A stretch of 64,000 bases of DNA from Crotalaria pallida (taxonomy: Eukaryota; Streptophyta; Magnoliopsida; Fabales; Fabaceae). Shown here one piece after another: positions 21,851-33,437 of this stretch. The notes beneath the pieces were generated by a model that ran no database searches, was not told the origin of the DNA, and worked only from the letters and a program-made list of their open reading frames with translations. The stretch spans positions 119,037,290 to 119,101,289 of the forward strand of contig CM075649.1 in the NCBI GenBank assembly GCA_037953625.1, in the 5' to 3' direction. The first letter of the stretch is position 1; the number at the start of each line of letters is the position of its first letter. The position numbers and the translations under genes were made by a program.

Positions 21851-23094
21851 ATTTACATTATCATAAGAAGTTGAACCTTATCGCATATGATACTTTATTA
21901 ATGCAAAATAATTCATTTAGCATGGCTTAAAAATTATAGTCTACAGTCCTAGTCTACACAAGCATAAGAAGTTGTCTCCTTAAATTATTTTTTCAAAAAA
22001 TGAGAATTTTAAAAATTAGGAAGGAAAAAATCACATATATATCTTAATTAAGAATGATAATATTGGATAAATTTTAAAACAATATTTGTTGATATTGTTT
22101 TAATATAATGTAACGATGACATTATTTAATTGGGAAGTGAATCAACTGCCATTATTTGAAAAAATGGTATCAATTATATAATTTTTCATTTTTTCCTAAT
22201 AATATTATTTTTTTTTATCAAATTCCTAATAATATTACTAAAATCACTTTAAAAAGAATGCTTTTTCTTTTTTTGGGTTTGAGCGAACAAACTCATGACT
22301 TGGTCGGTGGGGTTCACGTACCAATTGGTGGGGTTTGAGTGAACAAGCTCATGACTTATTTGATGGGGTGCAAGTACCAATTTGTGGAGTTTGAGTAAAC
22401 AAACATATGACTTTGTTGGTGGGGTTCAAGTACCAATTTGTGTTGTTTGAAGTGAAGAGGGTTAATGGAGGAGAGAATAAAGTAGCCCTCAAAAACGTTC
22501 GCTGGTGCCAAAAATTGTGGGTGGAGAGAATGAAGTGGAGAGGGTTAATGGAGGAGAAATTGAAGAATGATGTGGCCTTGTAAGAGGAGGGAGTGACAGT
22601 CGAATACCTTAACCCTAAACTCTAACCCTAACCCCACAACATTATTACTAATTAACTTTTACTTATTATTATTTTTATTAAATTAATTTAATTTCAATAT
22701 ACTTCTTTCTTTATTAGTACGAATTTCTTTCCAATATTTAGTTACAAATATTTAACTATACTCGTAAATATTATGTACTCATTTAAATTATTATATTAAA
22801 TATTTTAAATTCGTAATTTCTCTAATTAACTTCTTTATAATTAATTAATGCATTTTAATATATTATTATTTCTCTTATCGACTCGTTCCCTTTAAAACCA
22901 TTAAGATCACATGTGAAACATATTAACTAACTATCGCCTCATTCCCTTTAACCTCATGAAGGTAACACGTGCACTGAAGGAACTAACTCCCAACTCGTTC
23001 GCCTCGACTCATTCAAATTCACTTGTTCGATTAATTTCTTATTATGTCTGATCACTCGTTGTTCTTAATGTTCTATTATTCTTATATTACACTA
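21851..23094. other. AT-rich intergenic region with a short tandem repeat
   Basis: No gene seen. At 22275-22443 three imperfect ~57-bp units share GTTTGAGTGAACAA, CTCATGACTT and AAGTACCAATTTGTGG. At 22606-22637 a short run resembling CCCTAAA occurs but is too short to be a telomere. Confidence 0.6.
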
Positions 23095-23103
23095 TCAACT
23101 GGG

Positions 23104-23273
23104 GGAATCAGATCCTCTGTCCCAAATCATGTCCCCAACCCTGTCCCCAACCAATTACATCTTATTATGAAAAATAACTTCTCAACTGTTATAACATTTT
23201 TGTAATATTTAATAGAATGTGATGTGTTAGGGATAGGGTTGGGAACATGGTTTGGGACAGAAGATCCTGGTCC
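23104..23273. mobile_element. 170-bp foldback MITE with 9-bp TSD (Mutator-like)
   Basis: TCAACTGGG at 23095-23103 and 23274-23282 flanks a 170-bp unit whose ends (GGATCCTCTGTCCCAAATC-like, then CATGTCCCCAACCCT) are imperfect inverted repeats of about 50 bp. A 9-bp TSD fits Mutator-like MITEs. The element has no coding capacity. Confidence 0.8.
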
Positions 23274-23595
23274 TCAACTGGGTATACGATTGCATGGTAC
23301 ATGTACGATTCTTTTTGTTTACCGGACCATTTTCAAATATTTTTCACTTTTCCCCATTAAATTACAAATTCAATACTCCCTTTGCTCCTATTTACAAGAA
23401 TCTTTTAGGATTTTTATTTTGTTTTTATTAATAACACAATTTTTAAATTTATAATAGCATTTAAGTATTTTTTTCCAAACATATACATATTAACTAAACA
23501 CTATTGAGCATTCCAATGAGAATTTTTTCTATACTTTATTTGTATATTAATTTTGTAGGTCTATTCGTTGGTTAATTTTATATCCATATGAATTA

Positions 23596-24243
23596 CTTCC
23601 TCCGTTTCTATATATAAACCCCTTTGGGAGATTTAACGTCCATTAAGAAAGTTCACTAATTTGGTTAATGATATTGAAAATGTAAATATTTGATATGTAT
23701 TTTAAAAATTACCCCTATTAATATTATTTGAAGTCAAAAAGGTGTTAAATAAATATGGGTGTTTGTGAATAAAAGTAATTAATGATCATTGAAAATTGAT
23801 AAATGATTTTATAAAAAGTAAAAATACATATATTTTTTTGTTATAAAAAAAAGTACAAATACATATATTATCTTGGAGCGAGGACAAGAAGAAAACTTTA
23901 ATTAAATTATAAGAATTTAAATTATTTTATATTTTTTTATTCACTTTATAATGTTTAGTAAATATCATTAAACTCAATTATTGTAATATTAATTTTTATT
24001 CAATTTTAATATTTAAATATTATTCGAGATTATTTTAATAAATTATAGACAATTAATATCATTAAAATTATATTACAAAAGTATTATTGATGAAATGAAT
24101 GTGTGTCTAAAAATATGCGCATGCGTGAGTTGACGAGTTTGTCTGCTGTGGTGGAAGATATGAAAAATATGAACTTGAGTCTTATGACAAAATGATGAAT
24201 GTGAAATTAGTTTTTTTTTCCTAATAATTAAGACCGGAGGGAC
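23596..24243. mobile_element. Stowaway/mariner-like element remnant
   Basis: The left end CTTCCTCCGTTTCTATATAT after TA, and a right end GACCGGAGGGAC near 24243, match the usual CTCCCTCCG termini of plant Tc1/mariner MITEs. Borders are approximate and the ends poorly matched; it could be two fragments. Confidence 0.4.
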
Positions 24244-24400
24244 ATAAAACACAGTCTAATTAATAATTCACGTGACACCCCACACTCTAGGTAGCAGGTC
24301 ACGATTTCTAACCCTTGATGGCATCATCATATCTTTTCAGCCGTCCAACATTTGGGTGTACTCACACAATAGACGCATGCAATGCTCATCCACCCAAATA

Positions 24401-24638
24401 CTCTTTCCGATCTCAAATATAAGCAAATAAAAATATATTATTAATGGTCTCAAATATAAGCAAAACATAACCAAATATATATTTTCAATATAATCATTCC
24501 TAAAATATCTCAAAAAAGTGGTTGTATCATTTAAATTGTTTCATTTTCGATGCATATTTCCTAAAGTAGTCTATTTTTTTATGAACTCAGAAAAATTAAA
24601 TAAATTCAACTAATTTTTTTTTAATAAATGTGAAGTTA

Positions 24639-24685
<47 letters not shown>

Positions 24686-24695
24686 CCGGAGGGAG
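24401..24695. mobile_element. Stowaway-like MITE upstream of the UGT gene
   Basis: TA target duplication (24399-24400, 24696-24697). Ends CTCTTTCCGATCTCAAATAT and ATATGAGACCGGAGGGAG are inverted repeats. It contains a duplicated CTCAAATATAAGCAAA and a long (TA)n run (about 24644-24681). Its right end is about 146 bp from the UGT start codon, so it is in the proximal promoter. Confidence 0.75.
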
Positions 24696-24841
24696 TAAGG
24701 CACATGCACGGAACGGCAAAACTAAGAGTGAGCATTTAATACCTTGCCCAAACAAACAAAAAAAACAAAAACTTAACGCAAAGTCTTTCATTCTTTCTGT
24801 TTTCAACCTTTAACACCAGAAACCTCTTCGACCCTAAACTC
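24696..24841 (+). promoter_or_regulatory. Proximal promoter and leader of UGT gene
   Basis: A TATA-like CATTTAATACC near 24733, then an A- and C-rich leader (AAACAAACAAAAAAAAC), leading to the ATG at 24842. It lies between the MITE and the coding region. Inferred only from position and composition. Confidence 0.4.
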
Positions 24842-27800
24842 ATGGAAGAAATTCCACTTCCAAAATCTCCCAAATTCTGTGGCCACGTGGCGGTCATGCC
24901 ATTTCCAACCCGAGGACACGTCAACCCCATGATGACTCTTTGCAAACTCATTTCATCTTCAACAAAACCCACTAACAATAACCACGATGACGACGATGAT
25001 GATGATGTTCTTCTCATCACCGTTATCGTTACCCAAGAGTGGTTCAACTACATCGGTTCCGAAGCTATGCCAAACAATATTCGCTTCGCTACCATCCCAA
25101 ACGGCGTCGTTCCCCTCGACACGCAGATAACCGATGATATCCCTGGTTTCTTCCAAGCAACCCTCACCAACTTGGAAGTTCCGTTTGAGAAGATTCTTGA
25201 TCAGCTTGAGCCGCCGGTTACAGCCATAATTGGCGACGTTGAGTTAAAGTTTCCGGTCGCCGTGGCCCGCCGTAGGAATATCCCGGTTGTGCTGCTATGG
25301 ACTATGTCAGCGTCTTTCTATGTTACGTTACATCAACTGGAAAGCCTGACCCGTAACCGGAGGTTGACAGTTGACCTTCTAGGTAAAGTATCTTTGACAA
25401 CCGCTAGTTTAGTAGTATAAAATTTCATGTTTATTACTTTCTTTTTTTTTTGTGGACTGCATATTTCATGTTTAGATAACAGTGATATGAAAGAAAAAAA
25501 AACATAATACTACTTTTATTTTATATATATAAGCTAAATTTATCAAAGGAAAAGTGATATACACCAAGGAGCAAATAAATTACCGTTATATTATTTTTAA
25601 AAAAAAATTAAATTTTAGACTAATTGATTTATAAAGAGAGACAACAATGAGTCAAATTTGATTCCGCTAGTCTCCAACTTGATAAGAAGAATTGATTCGA
25701 ATAGAATTTGGAATGAGTTCAATACAATCTATATTTTCATCTCAAATATGATTCTATTAAAATTTATAAGATGTTGGTTCGATTTTGTGAGATTGATTTT
25801 TTTTTTTTAAGTAGAATTATATTAATATTTACATCAATCTTTTTATCCCAATATATTGGGTATTGTTATTTTTGAGAAAAGTATTTTTAAAGGATGTTTT
25901 CTTAAATAAATTTCTTAAATCATGTTTTTAAAGTGGTAAATGAATTCAAAGGAATGATTTTTCATGAAATAATGCCATGATTTTTAAAGATGATTTTTGG
26001 AAATGATTATATAATAAGAATTATTTTATGAAAGTGTGTTTTGTGTTTGATATTTTGGTGCCATTAAAATTTCTATGCATGAATGATTTATTTTTCTATG
26101 AGTGCATGAAGATGTATATACGGTTTTGTATGCTTAGTATTATATGGAATTTAATTAGTGAAATGAATGTGATTATGTGTGAGTGTATATATGTGTTTAA
26201 CAAGTATGTGTTGGCATGATGTATGTATGTACATGAGTGTAGGTGTGAGGCGTGAAAGTGAGTGAATGTATGTATGTGTGAATATATATGCATGTATGTG
26301 TGTATGTGCAACGTGTGCATGCATGAATGAGGGTGTGATTAAGGTGTATATGTGTGAGCCTATGTGTGTGCCGTGTGTATGTGAAGAAAAACCTAGAAAT
26401 TTCCCTAAGTGGTGAGCAAGTAACCAAATGAACCAAGAACAAACCAAAACCCAAACTAAACCCTAACTAATAGTTGAAACCCTAATGCAGAACCCTTAAG
26501 TCAAAAGCCTAGCATGAACCCTAACCTCTCTTGTCCCCTACCTTGTCTCCTTGGAGATGATAACCTCCACCCATGCAATTTTGTGGGAAGCCGAAATTAC
26601 CCCTTCCTCTTTAGCTCTTGGCGGAAGCAACCCAAGGACAAAATAGGAAACCATGTGTTGTTTATATAAGCTTAGCCTTTGGTGCATTTCATTCATTTCC
26701 CAACTCACTTCTTCACTTCCTTCGTCCAACACCAACACAAACACAAGTCTAAGAGCCTCCTTAAACTCTTAGACAAAGGAAAGGAAATAGAAAATAGAGA
26801 GAAAGAAGAAGAGGAACCGTGAGTAGGAAGAAGGAAGAAGGAGAGGAAATCAACCTCAAACCTAGGAATTTCCTTGAAGATCAAGTGCTTAGAAGACCTA
26901 TCTCTTGGTATAACCGAAGACCTAGAAGTTTTAGAATTAGTTGTGATTTGTGATCTTGTAATTTTACTTTCTTTTCTTCCTTTGCATGTTTATTTTTTTT
27001 TGTGCACTTATGTGTAATCTTTTCTTAACCATGGACTTTTAAGACTCAAACTAATTTGTAATATGTGTAGTTTATGATTGATGGTTCAGTTTGTGTTCTT
27101 TTCATGTTAGATCTTGATGTTTTCATGGTAGATCTATATGTTTCAAGTTAAATCTCTTTGATCTAAGGTTTTTTTTATGATCCTTGTGAATATAGAGTAG
27201 AACCCTCTTGCATGTTTGATTTTGATGATTAAAACCGTGGATCATGAGATGTTTATGTGTTTATTTGATAAATCTGTGTTTGATCTAAATTTATTTTTAA
27301 TCTTTGGTCTTGCATGTTAGTTATGATGTTGATCTTGAACCGTGTATGTGTAATTTTGATTTGATCTTAATGAAAGTCTTGATTCTTGATTTTTGTTTTG
27401 AGTTTTATAAGTGATTTTTGAACAAAAACTTTCTTATTTTCTTAAAGGCATGTCACGGTTTTGGTTCCTTTTTCATCTAAAGTAATTTTTGTCTTTGATT
27501 TGTGTTCTTATATTTAATTTTATGACTTGATCTACATGATTTAGATGCATGCATGTTGGTCTTGAACTTTGAAAAAAGTTATTTTTATGTTCTTTGAGAA
27601 ATAAATTGAAAGTGTTGTGTTGATCTATGATTTTTATTTATTTGGTAGGAAAGTTTAAGATTTCTTCTTGCATGTTAGTTTTAAGTGAAATGATCATATT
27701 TTCTTGAATTACATGCCTCGGTTTTGAGAAGAAAATTAGGAGAATAAGCTTTGAAATAATTTTCCTTGCATGAACATGGTTTAATCTAAGTGTTGATCTT

Positions 27801-30800
27801 GTATGTGATGCATTCGGCCATGTTTGATTCATATCCATGCTTTGTATTTTGTGTGAACTTGATATATGCTTTATATTCTTGCATGATTTTGATTTGATTT
27901 AAGGAAATGAATTAAAATTTGATGGATTTTCTAATGATTAAGTTCACGGTTTTTGTTAAGAAGAAGAAGAAATAATTTCATAAGTTTTTGTGTATTTGAT
28001 GATTGCATGAATATTGTCTTAATATGTGTGTAGTTTCGGTTTGTGTATGTTAATTAGGTTAGAGCTCTTTTCCATGAAGGTAACGTAGGAATAATGCATG
28101 TATTTGTGAAATGATGTGTGTTTAAGTGAAACTATGTGTATGTATTCGGTTTATGTATTTAAATATGTTTAAGTGTTTTTATTTTACAAAAATGAAATGT
28201 TTTTGAAATCAATTATGTGTTGAATAATTTGAATCAAGTGTTTGATTTGTATAATGTTTATTTGAGAAAGAGTGTTTGTTTGTGATTTAATTGAATACTT
28301 GACTAATTGTCTATGTGCCTTGTTTGATCAAAGTGTGTTGCTAATGGTATGTGTGGTTTTAAAATTTACTTTATTTGACTTATTTGAGTTTGATTTGGTT
28401 TGATATTTAAGATTTATTTAATCATAAAACTTGAGTTTTTTAAAGCATTAATGTTGATCTAAAGAGTATTTGAAGCAAAAACGAGTTTTTACGATATTTT
28501 CGGATTTTATTAATTTGATTTTTGTAAAGTATTTCTTTGCTGTCCAAGTCTATTTAAAATTGTTTTCTTGATTTTTAAATTGAGTTCATGAGACTCAAAG
28601 TTTAGTTTTCAAAAGGTAATTGACTTGAGCAAAACCCGGATTGAAACCGGTGAATTTTTCGGTGTTTTTGAACGAGGTTAAGGTGCTGTCCAAGGCGGAC
28701 CAGCAACCTAACCAAGTGATTTAAATTATTTTAATTAATGTTTTCCAAGAGATTTCAAAGTGTTTAAAGAAATAGGAAAAAGTTAAAGGTGTTTTGAGAA
28801 AGCAATTTTATTTTTAAGATTTCCGACGAGGAACGAAAGAACGTTTTAGTTAAGAAAATGTTTTCTTAATAGAAGATAGTAATGAAAATGTGTTTTTAAT
28901 TAATTCGAGGGATGTTACAGACGAGAGATTAAGGCAGTGGTAGCAACCGAGATCAAAAGAGATTGTGCACATCTAATCGCTGGACCTCAGGTGAGAGAGT
29001 AGCTTTCCTAAGACACTGTGGTAGTAGGTGTTGTATTAAGACGTTCCATATCAGCTCAAAGATCGGAACTAAGTGGTTCTGCGTCAGTAGTATAGTGGCA
29101 ATTGTGTGCTTTGTGTGACCACTTATACGAATAGGACAAAGACCACATTGTTGAGTGTGATGTGTGGTGATGTGATGTTTATATTTGTTTACTTATGAAT
29201 GTTGATATTGAATGTCAATGTGAAACAATTTATAATGATAAAAGAGATTGAAAGTAAAAGACACCAAGAAAGATAATCCCTTGTTGGCTTAAGTCCTTAC
29301 AGAATAAGGCAGCCTTACCTTGATAAGACATTGAGAATGGAAATGATGATAAGAGAGTTGAGATGTTGATGAGATGAGGTTGGAAAAGATTTAATGATGC
29401 GATGCGAGTGAGCCAGAGCTGGGAAGAATTGTTGATGATGTAGTGAAAGTGGAAAGGTGATGAGAGTGGAACTTGATTCTGGATTTTTTTGGCTTTTGTT
29501 TCTTGGACTGAGACTGGTGTTGAGTTGAGCTTGCTCCTCCACTAGCTCTCAAGAAGAGAAAGTTTTTGAGAAAAACTTTTGAAAAGAAATGTTTGAAAAG
29601 GATTTTTGAAAAGAGTTTGTGAATTGAAATTTTTGAAAACAAGTTTTTGAAAATGTATTTTTGAAAGGGGTTCCCAAAAAAAAAAGGAGATTTTTGAAAA
29701 GAGTTTACAAAAATGTATTTTTGAAGGTATTCCCAAAATGAGAAAGAATTTTCCAACATTGATTGTGAAAAGAGGTTTTGAAAAAGGATTTGAAAGGAAA
29801 AATTTTTGAAATGAGTTTTCTAAAGGAGATTTGGAAAAAGATTTATGAAATGAAATATTTTTAGAAAAGGTGATGAATTGAAGTTTTGGAAAAGGTTTTA
29901 CGGAATGAAATTTTGAAGAGAAGTTGCGAAGTTGTGAGGAGAGATTTTGTTATGAAGAGAGAGATGTTAAGAAAAGTTTGTCTGGGGGAAAAGTTTTTGT
30001 GATGAGATTCGAGTTGTGATTGTGATCCAGCTCTGTGCCAAGTTGAGACATGAAAGGAAAAGTGATGCAAAGATAGTGGTCAGGACTCATTGAAGGGATG
30101 AACGAAGGGTGAGCTGACCATTAGGTTAATAAAAGATAAAAGCTTTTAAAAGACATTAACAGCGAGCGCGGTGAGGCATGAGAGTTAACCCGAAGTAGTG
30201 GAGAGGAAGGAACCATAGGTATCTACGGATACTTAGGAGGAGATTGCATTAGGGGAAGATGATGATGGTGAAACGTCACGAAGTCTAGAGTACTTTTCTA
30301 GGCAGAACGAACACCACAAGTGGCGCACTAACGTGGTGGGGACTGGGTCCAATGTCGTGGCAAGTTCTGCGTGCACACTAGAGTTGTACTGTCGCCCCCT
30401 AGATTGCAAATCGAGAACAGTGAGAGGAACTGGAGTGGGGCATTTTTTTTGCCGCTGAGAGCGTGCCTTGTTATATATTGATATGATTTGAGGCTGGGCC
30501 TCCTGGTCAGGGACCATTTGTTGTGTGACAGCTGTCGTGCCCGCACGGTAAAGGTTCTGTACTCCTGTTTGCTTCCGACTAGGTGGATGGATGGCCGAGG
30601 AGATGTAGACTTGAGACGTGAGTGCTAACTACGAATGGACGCGTACCTCGATGATTTTTAATCCCCCTTAATCATCGATGGTTATAATTTGATAAGACTT
30701 GTTAAGAAAAGATTTATAATTAAGAAAAGAAAAGTTTGTGATTGGTTAAAGATGGAAAGTGTGAAAGGAAATGATGAGACCCTTGGAAAGAGAAGGAAAG

Positions 30801-33437
30801 AAGTGAAGATGAGAATGAAACAGCAATGAGAGAAAGGAAGGTTATGAAAGAATGATAATAAGTAAAGAAATAATAATAATAACTAAGAGTTGTGATGTGA
30901 TGTTTGAGTGCTGTATTGTGTGTGCTTTGTTTGTATTGTGTGTTGTCTTGATATCCCGCCTGCGATAAATCCACAACGTCGACGACTTGTCGTTCGGTTC
31001 GCTAACTCTCTCCTGCCCGTTGGCATATCGGTGTCTCCGGTACTCCAACGTGCAGATGGAGTATCGCATGGAAATTGCAACTTGGACTAGACATGGATGT
31101 GGCTGGAAGCGTACCCCATCTGGTTGGGTATGGATTGGAGACTCTCAGATCGTGATTCCGGATCCAGAGCATCGACTTTGCGGAGCTAACATAGGACCAC
31201 TGTTGGGACAAGTATCTGTTCGAGGATACAGAAACTATGAGGAGAAGGTGCGATGTGAAGCTCAGAAGATTGCTTCTGCTCCAACTAGGATGCAGTGGGT
31301 GCCCAAGAATGGTGGGCCAGCAGCGACAGCAGTGACGTCTTCTTCTGGAGTTAAGAAAGAATGCAAGGAGGATCGGGAGCTTCACCCGATAGTTTTCATT
31401 AGGAAGAGTCGTAGGTAGGGTAATTAGTTTAAGTTGTTGTAAGTGTGAGTCAAGGACTATCTTAGCAATGTATCACTCTTGTAACTATGCCCTACTTATT
31501 TTATGAACTGGCCGAATCTTTAAAACTGTTTTGAAAAATTTGGAAGTGAAGGTGCGGAATGGTTTTTAAGTAACGACCCGGTTTTCAAGTAAGAACATGA
31601 GCATGCACCAACCGCTTTCCAAAAGCGTTTTTTTTTTTAGAAAAAAAATGACCTCATTTTTAGCAACTTCTTAATTAAACGATGATTATTTTCGGATGGT
31701 GAAAATCGGAGCGTTACAGGCATTCTCTCTACTACTTTTAAATCATATTTTAAAGAGTGTCTAATGTAACAAGAGAATAATGTTGGAAGAATGTGGTACT
31801 AACATTCCGATACCTCTTCCATCCGATACCTTAGGATAAACTTTAGGGGGAAATTTTATTGATCTCTGAAACTAAAACTTTAAGAAAGAAGTTTTTAAAT
31901 TGAAAGTAGGAAAATTCTATCCTCTTTCGGTTTATCATGCACCGGCGGTTTTTTTTTTATAATTTTTAATTTTTTTCTAATGCAAACTTACTCAAAATAT
32001 TTTTTAATACTGATTTTTAATGCAGATTTATTAAAATATGTCAATTTTTAATGCAGATTTACTCAATATAACTTATCTACCTGTATCAGAAAGCATGTAA
32101 TAAAAAAAATTTAAACTCAAATAACAAAAAGATGTACATATCAGTAAAACAGAAAATCCAAAACATATTTTAATTGGCTTATTTATGGTTTTGGTCTTTC
32201 AAAGTTCAGTGAGTAAATAACAATTTTTCCATAATGAAATAGATCAAAACCAAAATGTTTAAAAAATTATGGACAAAATAATTTATAGGGACTAAAATCA
32301 AAACACGCTGAACTTTTAAGACCAAAAACATAAAAAGCCTTTTTAATTTATCAAATACATTAAAATAACTTAAAAAAAAAAAACGAGCGGATCATTTTAA
32401 CAAAACTACGCCCAGAAGCATCACCCTTGAAAGTAAAAGTTGGTATTTGCGACTTAGCTTAGTTATTATTACTTCCTATTAGTGATGATTAAACTTTAAA
32501 CTTGTATGGATTTTAACTACATGCAGATTCTGATTATGAAGAGCATATAAATGGAATTTCTTCAGCACAATTGGCAGATCTTCAAGCAGTGCTTCATGGA
32601 AATGATCTCAGGTTTATGCAGCTTGAGTTGGAATGCATTTCAACAGTGTCAAAAGCAGATTGTCTTATAGTGAATACAATCCAAGAGTTAGAAGCTGAAG
32701 CAATCAATTCTTTGAAGTCTATGTTCACATTTCCAATCTATCCCATTGCCTTTCCTTACTTCAAACCTAAAACAAATCAGTCATTAGCCATCAGTGATCA
32801 CAACCTAGAGTGCTTAAATTGGCTAGATTCTCAACCAGTTATGTCTGTATTGTACATTTCTTTTGGTAGTTTTCTTTCTGTGTCTTGTGCCCAATTGGAA
32901 GCAATTGCATCAGCTTTAAATACAAGCGGTATACCTTACTTTTGGGTGGTTGTTGGTGGTGAAGCTTCTTGGTTAAAAGATAAGTGTGGGGATAGGGGTT
33001 TAGTTGTGCCTTGGTGTGACCAGTTGAAGGTTTTGTCCCATCCATCTATAGGTGGGTTTTGGAGCCATTGTGGGTGGAATTCTACTTTGGAAGCTGGTTT
33101 TGTTGGTATACCAATGTTGACTTTCCCTCTTTTCTTAGACCAAGTTCCTAATAGCAAGAAAATTGTGGAAGATTGGAAGATTGGGTGGGAGTTAAAGCGA
33201 CCAGAGTTGGGGAGTGAAGAATTAATAACACAAGAAGAAATATTGGAAGTGATTAGGAAGTTTATGGATCCTGAAAGCAGTATAAGTAAGGAAATTAGAC
33301 ACAGAGCATTAGAAATTAAGGGCATATGTGACCGAGCAGTTGCTGAAGGTGGATCCTCAAATATAAACCTTGATACGCTTAAAGAACACATTTTGTGCTC
33401 AAGGTTATTGAACGACAAGGAAGCTCTACTTACCTAG
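24842..33437 (+). CDS. UDP-glycosyltransferase, UGT87A-like (two exons)
   Basis: Exon 1 is 24842-25382, exon 2 is 32527-33437; the intron is 25383-32526 with GT..AG ends in phase 1. The joined frame is 483 residues, normal for the family. It transfers a sugar, usually glucose from UDP-glucose, to small acceptors in the cytosol; the acceptor is unknown. The N-terminal domain has the catalytic His in FPTRGHVNPM (H26) and a likely partner Asp in IIGDVELKF (D132). The C-terminal PSPG box runs from W333 (WCDQLKVLSHPSIGGF) through HCGWNS to DQ (Q376), 44 residues, with the final Gln typical of glucose users. Overall similarity and the SSAQLADLQAVLH segment recall UGT87A1/A2. Odd points: a run of seven Asp (residues 49-55) encoded by a GAT/GAC microsatellite, and a 7.1-kb intron filled by a retrotransposon LTR. 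All motifs are intact, so the gene is probably functional. Confidence 0.92.
29556..29870. repeat. TTTTTGAAAA minisatellite
   Basis: About a dozen copies of TTTTTGAAAA or close variants spaced 12-30 bp (for example 29610, 29630, 29645, 29690), a T-run/A-run inverted motif in the intronic LTR. Confidence 0.6.
31056..31418 (+). CDS. LTR-encoded ORF in the intronic LTR, 120 residues
   Basis: ATG at 31056 follows a possible acceptor (CCAACGTGCAG). The product begins MEYRMEIATWTRHGCGW, is rich in Trp and charged residues (KRTPSGWVWIGDS), has a central PDPEHRLCGANIGPLLG and ends basic (FIRKSRR). No known domain is recognised. Its place in the LTR, shortly after an acceptor-like site and before the LTR end, parallels the 156-residue ORF of the Tekay LTRs, although I see no clear sequence similarity between the two. 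It may be an analogous LTR gene, or a chance ORF. Confidence 0.35.
   Translation: MEYRMEIATWTRHGCGWKRTPSGWVWIGDSQIVIPDPEHRLCGANIGPLLGQVSVRGYRNYEEKVRCEAQKIASAPTRMQWVPKNGGPAATAVTSSSGVKKECKEDRELHPIVFIRKSRR

Larger units (their letters stand above)
25864..31718 (+). mobile_element. Solo LTR (chromovirus-type, 5.9 kb) in the UGT intron
   Basis: It ends CGGAGCGTTACA at 31718 and is flanked by GGTAT (25859-25863) and GGCAT (31719-31723), a 5-bp duplication with one change. A TATA box TTTATATAAG lies at 26661. Downstream parts align with the minus-strand LTR at 57785-62274 and with 55146-57150, including an identical 19-base block at 30191-30209. No gag, pol or PBS is seen, so a solo LTR formed by LTR-LTR recombination is likely. 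It lies in the same orientation as the UGT gene, so its promoter and any poly(A) signals could act on that transcript. The left border is less certain than the right. Confidence 0.65.

Noticed and set aside
22606..22637. Telomere-like CCCTAAA run
   Set aside because: Only two or three imperfect units; not an interstitial telomere.
26096..26454. His/Thr-rich ORFs on the minus strand
   Set aside because: Translation of a TG-rich low-complexity tract.
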